Shown here: positions 49,360 to 59,800 of the stretch, in pieces
Position numbering within the stretch: the first letter of the stretch is position 1
How the letters are laid out: every line of letters starts with the position of its first letter
Assembly (NCBI RefSeq): GCF_000499845.2
Contig: NC_023755.2
Span: 28,392,217-28,456,216, forward strand
Direction of reading: 5' to 3'
DNA length: 64,000 nt
Source of the DNA: Phaseolus vulgaris
Lineage: Eukaryota > Streptophyta > Magnoliopsida > Fabales > Fabaceae
The notes under the pieces: model-generated
The model's input: the letters and a program-made list of their open reading frames with translations, nothing else
Told to the model about the DNA's origin: nothing
Databases searched by the model: none
Position numbers and translations under genes: made by a program

Positions 49360-51225
49360 TTTGGTATCATGAGCTTTTGGTTCTTCAAGATGAGTAGCTT
49401 GGTCTTTTAATTTCAGTTCTTCTTTATTTCATCTTTGTCATTTCAATTCCTTACTTGTCTTGCTGTTTTTTATATTTTAAATTGTTCTTGGTGTGCTTAT
49501 GGAAGATCCAACCAAAGCACAATTGTTCAATTGATCTTGAACAAATTCTGTGCAGCTTGTGATAGGATTCCTTACACCATTGTGTGGCTATTTTTCTTTT
49601 AGGAAATTGAGTCCTTATTGCTTTCTTATAATTGCTTCATTTTATGCTTTGAGTCTTTATTTTCTGAATCTATAAATGTTGTGTCAAGTCATGTGAATCC
49701 ATATTTGTCAACAATTCTTAGTAGTCCTATTATTGGCTTGATTGTTTCTTGCTTTTGGGTCTCTTTATATTGCTTTAATCTGCTGTTATTTTGATCCTTT
49801 GGTGCTTTTTATTTTTAGTTTGAGTTCATAATTGTGTCTTAGTTCTTACACAATTTCCATTCTTACATTTCCATTGTGTTAATTTTGGTTACCTTGCTGT
49901 TTTCTTCCAGTTTTCCAGATTTCCCCTGTATCATCTCTCTGTTCTGGGCTGTTTTGTTTTAAAAAAATATTTCCACCCATAGGAAAATTCTGATTTTCTG
50001 GAAAATGCAAGTTTAAAGTGTTATAGAAAAGACAAAAAAAGAATGAGGTCAAAAGAAGCAACAGAAAAAAAAATGATAAATCTTACAAAATCAGAGAGCA
50101 AATCTTGAGCGCTCCAGCTGGCCTAACTGCACACCAAATTTGCAAAAATTATTAAAAAAAAATGGTGCATGCGTTTTAGGTGATTCCAAAGCCAAAATTT
50201 AGATAAGATCCTGAATTTTCTTGCATCCAAATTTCAGAAACAAATTTTACAATTACAGCTCAGCATAAATCGGGGAACAAACACGTTTTCTGGCCCACAA
50301 CATTTTCCAGTGGTGCTGTTTTTTTTTATTTGGTCATCTAATCTAGTGCTTTTCTTTAGGAATTCCTTTTGTGTGCCAACTTTTATTGAGTACCTTTAAT
50401 TGTTTGCTTTAATTTCTTGAATCTCTTTCTAAGTTGTCATATTATAAATCCTTTTGGTAGTACTGTTTTCTTTCAATTAAATTTGTTTCTTGCTTTTGTT
50501 TCTTGACCTCTCATTTTTGGGTGCTGGAATTTAATTCTCTCTTGGTGCTTATGTGCATGGAAATTGACTTGGTTTAAGGTTAAGCCCTTGTGAATAGGTA
50601 CTGGAAATTGGAGAATTAAAGCCAACTTTCTAAGGAGGAGTCAAAGCTAAGGCGAAACAAGCTTTCTTGAAACAAACACTACAAACACCTAGAAGATCAA
50701 CAATCAAGACAACAAAGAAAGTGCACTAACCAAAAAGAGGAACAACAAAGGGGGTTTTCTTATCTCCTTTACAACTTGGTTTATTGTTAATTACCTCTTT
50801 TAAATTACGTTTTAGACGGTGAGTGTGTCTTCAAGGGCTCAAAGTGTCCAAGAAGCCTCACCTAGGGCCGAATAGCATAGTAATTTTGCTTAGAATTTGT
50901 TGCTTGTTTGAACTTGTTTTTCTTTTGTTTTGGTAGAAACGTTTTGCATGCTTAGTATTGTTTAATTTTGTGCTATACCGACTAGCTTTGCTGCATATCT
51001 AGCTTACATAGTTTTCTTGCCTTTTGATTTCTCAACTTCTTGTGTTCTAAGTGTTTTACTAAGAGAAAATTTTGTGTGAAGTCATTGGAGGAAAGTTTTT
51101 GGCAAGGAAAAGGCTTGGTACTTAAGTAGTCCATTGTGACTCACCTCCCTTACCTGGAAAACTCCCTTCTCTAACTTTCCTAAACTTTCTCCAAGTAAAA
51201 CACCTATATACACAAAGTTTTAGCC
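49360..51225 (+). other. Primer-binding site and leader of copy 3
   Basis: TGGTATCATGAGC at 49362-49374, then about 1.85 kb of leader without a supported gene, homologous to the leaders of copies 1 and 2. Confidence 0.8.
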
Positions 51226-54200
51226 ATGTCTTCTTCTTCTCACTCTCCAAAGTCTATAGAAAGTGAAGTAAAATCTTTGAAAACTCTTTTAAAAGAAGTA
51301 TCCCAAGCGGTACAATTGATATCTTTTAGACAATTGGAGAATGAGAACAAAATCAATGAGTTGGCTAAAGCTCAAGAAGAGAAGTCACAAAAATCACAAA
51401 AATAAAAAAAAACTCATGCATCCCATTCTCAAAGTATTGAGTCTCTAGGGGAGGGAAGCCGTAGAATCAATGATTATTACCAACCACCCCCTAGAAGAAC
51501 TAGGCAAAGGGAACAAGAGGTGCCAAGGGAAACAAGAGTAGACCTACCTCATTTTCATGGAAAGGAAAATGTAGAAGTATATCTAGATTGGGAGATGAAG
51601 GTAGAGCAACTTTTTGCTTGCCATAGGGTAAGTGAGGAACGAAAAGTACCCTTAGCCACCCTTAGTTTCCAAGGGAATGCCATGTATTGGTGGACCTCTC
51701 TCGAAAGAGATAGACGTCTTCATAGGGAACCTTCCATTACATATTGGAATGACCTTAGGGGAGCCCTAAGACGTCGACATATACCCTCTTACTACCATAG
51801 GGAGTTGATGGACAAGCTCCAAAGACTCCAACAAAGAAATATGAGCGTAGAGGAGTATAGACAAAAGATGGAGCTCTATATGATGAGAGCCTCTATTAGA
51901 GAGGAAGAGGAAACCACCATAGCTAGGTTCCTTAGTGGCCTATCACTTGAGATAAGAGATAGAGTAGAGCTCTTACCTTATCAAGACTTGAATGATTTGG
52001 TTCAACTTTGCATTAAAGTTGAGCAACAAAACTTGCGCAAAACCTCAAGTCAAAAGGTGAGCCCCTATTCTAGCTTTTATCCCAAGAAAGAGTTTAGAAG
52101 GGAGGGTAGTACATCCAAGGAAAAACCAAAAGAGCCTACCAAGCCCTTCACCAAAGAAACCTCAACCCCACCCATCCGAGCTAGAGATGTCAAGTGTTTT
52201 AAGTGCTATGGTAGGGGGCATGTGCAAGCACAATGTCCAAACCAAAGGACTTTGTTTTTAAAAGGTGTAGACGAGTACACTAGTGGCGAGGATGAGCCTA
52301 GTGAGAAAGAGGAAGGGGGAGAGGATGAGAGGGTAGCTCCACTAGAGGGAGAATTGCTTATGATTAGGAGAACCCTCAACAATCACCCTAGCACATCCAT
52401 GGAAACACAAAGGGAGAACATCTTTCATACAAGATGCAATGTTTTAGAAAATATATGTTCCCTCATTGTGGATAGTGGATCTAGTTGTAATTGTTGTAGT
52501 GCTAGGATGGTTGAAAAGCTTAAGCTACAAGTAGTTCCTCACCCAAAACCTTACAAACTTCAATGGCTTAATGAAAATGGGGAACTACATGTAGAAAAGC
52601 AAGTGGAAATCAAGTTTTCCATAGGGAACTACAAAGACAAAGTTTTATGTGATGTAGTGCCTATGGAAGCTTGCCATATCTTATTAGGGAGACCATGGCA
52701 ATTTGATAAGAAAACCTTGCATGATGGTCTCACTAACGAGATTTCCTTCACCCATAAGTATAAAAAGTTTGTACTTAGTCCTTTACCACATTCTCAAGTG
52801 GTGAAAGACCAAATACAAATGAAACAAAAGAGGGATGAGGAAAACAAAAAAAAAAGAGAGCTAGAAAAAGAGAAAATCCTTAGGGATAGAAAGGCGTGGG
52901 AGAAGAGTGTTCCTTCCCACAAGGTTGGTCAACAAGAAAAACCTCTTGAAAATGTTTTTGAAAACTTGCTTCTTGTTGAACAACCAAGCCTTATCTTTTG
53001 TAAAGGAGCACTTACATGCACTGCCACAAGTAGTGAACTCATGGTTTTACCTCCTCAAGTAGAAAACCTTTTGAGTGAATTTGAAGATCTATTCTCCCAA
53101 GAAGGACCCATTGGGCTTCCTCCTCTTAGGGGGATAGAACATCAAATTGACTTTATACCGGGGGCAAGCCTACCAAATAGGCCTGCTTATAGAACCAACC
53201 CCGAGGAAACAAAGGAGATAGAATCACAAGTGCAAGACTTGTTGGAGAAGGGTTGGGTTCAAAAGAGCCTAAGCCCTTGTGCTGTACCTGTCTTGTTGGT
53301 GCCCAAAAAGGATGGAAAATGGCGTATGTGTTGTGATTGTAGAGCAATCAACAACATCACCATCAAGTATAGGCATCCAATCCCGAGGCTTGATGATATG
53401 CTTGATGAATTGCATGGGTCAACTCTATTCTCCAAGATTGACCTTAAAAGTGGATATCACCAAATTCGAATCAAGGAGGGTGATGAATGGAAAACCGCTT
53501 TTAAGACCAAATTTGGATTATATGAGTGGTTGGTGATGCCCTTTGGGCTTACTAACGCTCCAAGCACATTCATGAGGCTTATGAATCACACCTTGAGAGA
53601 TTGTATAGGTAAATATGTAGTAGTTTACTTTGATGATATCTTAGTATATAGTAAAACCCTAGAAGACCATCTAAGCCACCTTATGGAAGTTCTTCTAGTC
53701 CTTAGGAAAAATAGTCTTTTTGTCAATGGGGATAAGTGTACCTTTTGTGTAGATAGTGTAGTCTTCTTAGGCTTTATAGTAAACAAAAAGGGGGTGCATG
53801 TAGATCCCGAGAAAATCAAAGCCATCCGCGAGTGGCCAACTCCACAAAATGTAAGTGAAGTAAGAAGTTTTCATGGGTTAGCTAGCTTCTATAGAAGGTT
53901 TGTGCCTAATTTTTCTAGCCTAGCTTCTCCTTTGAATGAACTTGTAAAAAAAGATGTTGCATTTTGTTGGAATGAAAAGCATGAGCAAGCCTTTCAAAGG
54001 CTAAAAGCTCAACTCACCAATGCACCCATCCTATCTCTCCCAAATTTTTCCAAAACTTTTGAGATAGAGTGTGATGCATCGAGAGTAGGCATAGGTGCGG
54101 TTTTGTTGCAAGGTGGACACCCCATTGCTTATTTTAGTGAAAAACTCCATGGTGCCACCCTCAACTACCCCACCTATGACAAAGAGCTCTATGCTCTTGT

Positions 54201-55953
54201 GCGAGCCCTAAAGACTTGGGAACACTACCTTGTGTCCAAAGAATTTGTTATCCATAGTGATCACGAGTCTTTAAAATATTTAAAGGGCCAACACAAGCTC
54301 AACAAGAGACATGCTAAATGGATGGAATTTCTTGAACAATTTCCTTATGTAATCAAATACAAGAAAGGGAGCACCAATATAGTGGCCGATGCTTTTTCAA
54401 GACGGCACACACTCTTTTCAAAACTAGGTGCCCAAATTCTTGGATTTGACCACATAAGAGAGCTTTACCAAGAAGATCAAGAACTCTCATCCATCTATGC
54501 CCAATGTCTACATAGAGCACAAGGAGGTTACTATGTGTCCGAGGGATATCTTTTTAAAGAAGGAAAACTTTGCATTCCCCAAGGAACACATAGAAAACTC
54601 CTTGTCAAAGAATCACATGAAGGGGGACTCATGGGCCATTTTGGAGTTGATAAGACTCTAGATCTTTTAAAAACAAAATTTTGTTGGCCACACATGAGGA
54701 AAGATGTCCAACGACATTGTTCTAGATGTATCTCATGTTTAAAAGCAAAGTCTAGAACAATGCCGCATGGACTCTACACCCCTTTGCCGATTGCAAATGC
54801 TCCTTGGGAAGACATTAGCATGGATTTCATTTTAGGACTTCCTAGGACTGCAAGAGGCCATGACTCTATTTTTGTGGTAGTGGACCGATTTAGCAAAATG
54901 TCCCACTTTATTCCATGCCACAAAGTAGATGATGCTCAAAATATTTCTAAACTCTTCTTTAGAGAAGTGGTGAGACTCCATGGTCTCCCTAGAAGTATAG
55001 TGTCCGATAGAGATCCCAAGTTTATAAGCCACTTTTGGAAAACTCTTTGGGGTAAACTTGGAACAAGACTACAATTTTCAACTTCTTGTCATCCTCAAAC
55101 GGATGGGCAAACCGAAGTAGTCAATAGATCTCTTGGAACTATGCTTAGGGCTATCATGAAGGGCAGCCACAAATCTTGGGATGAGTACCTTTCCCACATT
55201 GAATTTGCTTACAATAGAGTAGTTCACAAGACTACTAATGCTTCTCCTTTTGAGGTAGTATATGGTTTTAATCCTCTCACGCCCATGGATTTGATACCCC
55301 TTCCTAATCCACAAGATTTTGTGCATAAGGAAGGAGTACTCAAAGCTGATTTTGTCAAAAAAATGCATGAGAAGATTAAAATTCAAATACAACAACAAAA
55401 TGAGAAGTACACAAAATACAACAACAAAGGGAAGAGAGAAATAATTTTTGAGGAAGGAGACTTAGTTTGGCTTCACCTTCGCAAAGATAGATTTCCAAAT
55501 CAAAGGAAGTCCAAACTAAGTCCCCGAGGTGATGGACCTTTCCAAGTTCTCAAGCGAGTCAACAACAATGCATATAAGTTGGACCTACCTCTTGAATATG
55601 GAGTACATGACACTTTTAATGTAATTGATCTTTCTCCATTTGTAGGTACCAATGACGATGACGAGCTGGATTTGAGGACAAATCCTTTCCAAGGGGGAGG
55701 GGATGATGGAGGAGGGCCAAGCACACCTACCCAAGGAAGCCAAGGCACAAGCCAAGGAGAGCGTCTAGACCAAGACCAAGACCAAGGTGAGCGTCTAGGA
55801 CGTGAAGGTGAGCGTCTAGGACGTGAAGGAGGGAGGCTATCCATGGAGCTAGACCGTCTAGGCCCCCTTACAAGATCCATGGCCAAACATGCTCACACAC
55901 AAGCCAATGAAGCCACGGATGGAAGAGAGAAGGCTTTGTATATGTTTGCATAA
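51226..55953 (+). pseudogene. Gag-Pol polyprotein of copy 3, stop at codon 60
   Basis: ATG at 51226; TAA at 51403-51405 (codon 60); the frame then stays open to 55953. The first codon of the long open part that has been used as a start (51520) is GTG; the first in-frame ATG after the stop is 51595. Residues counted from 51520: Gag (about 8-175), knuckle [14 protein letters not shown] (226-239), protease D318 in VDSGSS, RT with YFDD at 703-706, RNase H D852, integrase HHCC finger from H1033, catalytic D1102, D1163 and E1199 (DD35E). A GPF motif follows, then no classical chromodomain but a CRM-type tail (LRTNPFQ ... GPLTRSMAK). The last ~82 codons lie inside the 3' LTR and include Gly-Glu-Arg-Leu repeats. 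All enzymatic domains look intact. Whether codon 60 is bypassed or the copy is dead cannot be decided from sequence. Confidence 0.92.
55691..55703 (+). other. Polypurine tract of copy 3
   Basis: AAGGGGGAGGGGA abutting the 3' LTR. It is inside the coding frame (the Gly-rich stretch before the LTR-encoded tail). Confidence 0.85.
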
Positions 55954-56408
55954 AGGCCCATTAGGGGTACTTAGTAGATAGGATAGTGTAGAAAGCACTT
56001 TTGGAAGGAAACATTCTAGAATGTAGGGTTTGTGTGGCCGGTCATTGCTTGGCACATGGCTTAGCATTTAGATTTAATTTTTGGTTTTCTTTTTCTTGTA
56101 ATTTACCTTACAAGTTACGTCCAAGATAGCCTATAAATAGGAAGGCTATCTCATTGTATTTGACAAGTTTAATTGAGTATTGTTATGCTGCCATTTTTGT
56201 GCACTAGCTTTACTTCTCCTAGAAATCTAGGCTATAAACTTCAATCCTTTCACCTTTCTCCCTTGAGCTGGCCGAACCACTCAAACATCACACTCCTCAT
56301 GCACCTTCAAAGCCAACACAACTCCTAGGAGGGCTTTGTTTCACTCACCCATTGCTTCCGCATCACTTTTACTACTTTGATTCAAGAAGAACACATGAAA
56401 TGCCATCA
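55704..56408 (+). repeat. 3' LTR of copy 3
   Basis: 705 bp, TG...CA. The polyprotein ends inside it at 55953. It has three GCGTCTAG minisatellite units. Confidence 0.95.
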
Positions 56409-56413
56409 CTCCT

Positions 56414-56835
56414 TGACTTGGGCGCTGCTTCTGACTCTCTTTTTTTTTGGCTAAGTTATTTATGCATGGTACTGCCCAGTGCATAGCTAACTTGGGAGCG
56501 CGATCTCTACTGGAATTGGCGAGTTAGGGTGCTCTCGTACACCTTCCCTGTGGTCTCGCCGGCCGCCTTCATAGTCTACACCACCTTCATCTCTGGCGAT
56601 GTGCTTGCTCTGGCGATCTCCAATCACTTGGTCGCCTGGGTTTACATCTGGCGACTTCATCTTTAACCCGGTGATCGCCGGTCCTGGTACGCTGGAGATT
56701 GGAGCACGCCAACTTAATAACTGGCGACTTCATGACCCCCCGACTTCCTCCTCTTCTGCCAACCTGGCGCCTTGTCAACATGCCTACACTGTAGCTTGGT
56801 GCCACGTCATCATTTCCGACTACCAGGACGGTACA
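56414..56835 (-). repeat. 5' LTR of the Tat element, outer part
   Basis: 422 bp continuing 48231-48633 across the copy 3 insertion. It starts (minus strand) TGTACCGTCC at 56835. Its outer 57 bp match the truncated left LTR at 31743-31799. The short frames here on either strand carry no domain. Confidence 0.85.
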
Positions 56836-59800
56836 GATTGTAAATGAAAGAAGTATTAAACATATCAAAACACAATTTTAACACATGAAATTGTTTTTCA
56901 AAGATATCATAAGTGTTTCAATCAATTAATAGACCTTAGATTGTAAAAGAAGTATTGAACATATCAAAATACAATTTGAACACATGAAATAGTTTTTCAA
57001 AGGTATCATAAGTGTTTGAATAAATTAATAGACCTTAGATTGTAAAAAATATATTAAACATATGAAAACACAATTTTAAACACATGAAATTGTTTTTCAA
57101 AGATATTCATAAGTGTTTCAATCAATTAATAGACTAAGATTGTAAAAGAAATATTAAACATATAAAAACACAATTTTACACACATGAAATTGGTTTTCAA
57201 AGATATCATAAGTGTTTTCAATCAATTAATAGCGAAAAGAACAAGTTGCAAACATTTAGTTAAGTAATACGCTTGTTTTCAATAGTTAAGATACTTTTAA
57301 ACTATTATTATACAGAACATTCACTTTGTTATAGTTTCCTAGGTTATAAAACCTTAGATTGTAAATGAAAGAAGTATTAAACATATCAAAACACAATTTT
57401 AACACATGAAATTGTTTTTCAAAGATATCATAAGTGTTTCAATCAATTAATAGACCTTAGATTGTAAAAGAAGTATTGAACATATCAAAATACAATTTGA
57501 ACACATGAAATGGTTTTTCAAAGGTATCATAAGTGTTTGAATCAATTAATAGACCTTAGATTGTAAAAAATATATTAAACATATGAAAACACAATTTTAA
57601 ACACATGAAATTGTTTTTCAAATATATTTATAAGTGTTTCAGTCAATTAATAGACTAAGATTGTAAAAGAAATATAAAACATATCAAAACACAATTTTAC
57701 ACACATGAAATTGGTTTTCAAAGATATCATAAGTGTTTTCAATCAATTAATAGCGAAAAGAAGAAGTTGCAAACATTTAGTTAAGTAATACGCTTGTTTT
57801 CAATAGTTAAGATACTTTTAAACTATTATTATACAGAACATTCACTTTCTTATAGTTTCCAAGGTTATAAAACCTTAGATTGTAAATGAAAGAAGTATTA
57901 AACATATCAAAACACAATTTTAACACATGAAATTGTTTTTCAAAGATATCATAAGTGTTTCAATCAATTAATAGACCTTAGATTGTAAAAGAAGTATTGA
58001 ACATATCAAAATATAATTTCAACACATGAAATTGTTTTTCAAAGCTATCATAAGTCTTTGAATCAATTAATAGACCTTAGATTGTAAAAAATATATTAAA
58101 CATATGAAAACACAATTTTAAACACATGAAATTGTTTTTCAAAGATATTCATAAGTGTTTCAATCAATTAATAGACTAAGATTGTAAAACAAATATTAAA
58201 CATATCAAAACACAATTTTACACACATGAAATTGGTTTTCAAAGATATCATAAGTGTTTACAATCAATTAATAGCGAAAAGAACAAGTTGCAAACATTTA
58301 GTTAAGTAATACGCTTGTTTTCAATAGTTAAGATACTTTTAAATTATTATTATACAGAACATTCACTTTCTTATAGTTTCCAAGGTTATAAAACCTTAAA
58401 TTGTAAATGAAAGATGTATTAAACATATCAAAACACAATTTTAACACATGAAATTGTTTTTCAAAGATATCATAAGTGTTTCAATCAATTAATAGACCTT
58501 AGATTGTAAAAGAAGTATTGAACATACCAAAATACAATTTGAACACATGAAATAGTTTTTCAAAGGTATGATAAGTGTTTGAATAAATTAATAGACCTTA
58601 GATTGTAAAAAATATATTAAACATATTAAAACACAATTTTAAACACATGAAATTGTTTTTCAATGATATTCATAAGTGTTTCAATCAATTAATAGACTAA
58701 GATTGTAAAAGAAATATTAAACATATGAAAACACAATTTTAAACACATGAAATTGGTTTTCAAAGATATCATAAGTGTTTTCAATCAATTAATAGCGAAA
58801 AGAACAAGTTGCAAACATTTAGTTAAGTAATACGCTTGTTTTCAATAGTTAAGATACTTTTAAACTATTATTATACAAAACATTCACTTTGTTATAGTTT
58901 CCAAGGTTATAAAACCTTAGATTGTAAATGAAAGAAGTATTAAACATATAAAAACACAATTTTAACACATGAAATTGTTTTTCAAAGATATCATAAGTGT
59001 TTCAATCAATTAATAGACCTTAGATTGTAAAAGAAGTATTGAACATATCAAAATATAATTTGAACACATGAAATGGTTTTTCAAAGGTATCATAAGTGTT
59101 TCAATCAATTAGTAGACCTTAGATTGTAAAAAATATATTAAACATATGAAAACACAATTTTAAACACATGAAATTGATTTTCAAAGATATTCATAAGTGT
59201 TTCAATCAATTAATAGACTAAGATTGTAAAAGAAATATTAAACATATCAAAACAAAATTTTACACACATAAAATTGGTTTTCAAAGATATCGTAAGTGTT
59301 TTCAATCAATTAATATCGAAAAGAACAAGTTGCAAACATTTAGTTAAGTAATACGCTTGTTTTCAATATTTAAGATACTTTTAAACTATTATTATACAAA
59401 ACATTCACTTTGTTATAGTTTCCAAGGTTATAAAACCTTAGATTGTAATTGAAAGAAGTATTAAACATATCAAAACACAATTTTAACACATGAAATTGTT
59501 TTTCAAAGATATCATAAGTGTTTCAATCAATTAATAGACCTTAGATTGTAAAAGAAGTATTGAACATATCAAAATATAATTCGAACACATGACATGGTTT
59601 TTCAAAGGTATCATAAGTGTTTGAATCAATTAATAGACTTTAGATTGTAAAAAATATATTAAACATATGAAAACACAATTTTAAACACATGAAATTGTTT
59701 TTCAAAGATATTCATAAGTGTTTGAATCAATTAATAGACTAGGATTGTAAAAGAAATATTAAACATATCAAAACACAATTTTACACACATGAAATTGGTT

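Larger units (their letters stand above)
48634..56408 (+). mobile_element. Copy 3: full-length CRM-like chromovirus
   Basis: A 7775-bp element, TG...CA, TSD CTCCT (48629-48633 and 56409-56413), inserted in the 5' LTR of the Tat element. LTRs are 726 bp (48634-49359) and 705 bp (55704-56408), differing by one 21-bp minisatellite unit and at least four substitutions. It has the complete gag-protease-RT-RNase H-integrase order and is the only element here with all pol domains in one frame, but gag has a TAA at codon 60. It is the autonomous-type relative of copies 1 and 2. Confidence 0.95.
31743..56835 (-). mobile_element. Tat-lineage Ty3 retrotransposon with antisense gene, nested and truncated
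   Basis: Minus-strand element in the satellite. After removing the nested copies 2 and 3 it is about 11.2 kb. In its own orientation: 5' LTR (right, split by copy 3), primer-binding site, gag, protease, RT, RNase H, a second RNase H, integrase, a repeat-bearing untranslated region, an antisense gene (split by copy 2), polypurine tract, and a 3' LTR of only ~57 bp (left). The second RNase H after the RT-RNase H, and an antisense frame downstream of pol, are known Tat traits. Gag-pol carries at least five disabling lesions. Its GC content is much higher than the surrounding satellite. No TSD is visible because the left end is deleted. Confidence 0.92.

Noticed and set aside
51403..51412. Programmed -1 frameshift at the A-run (A AAA AAC-like) next to codon 60 of copy 3
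   Set aside because: The A-run follows the TAA and the frame before and after the stop is the same, so a -1 shift would not bypass the stop.
56414..56835. A separate small GC-rich insertion between copy 3 and the satellite
   Set aside because: It is the outer half of the Tat 5' LTR: joining it to 48231-48633 across the CTCCT duplication gives one LTR, and its last 57 bp match 31743-31799.
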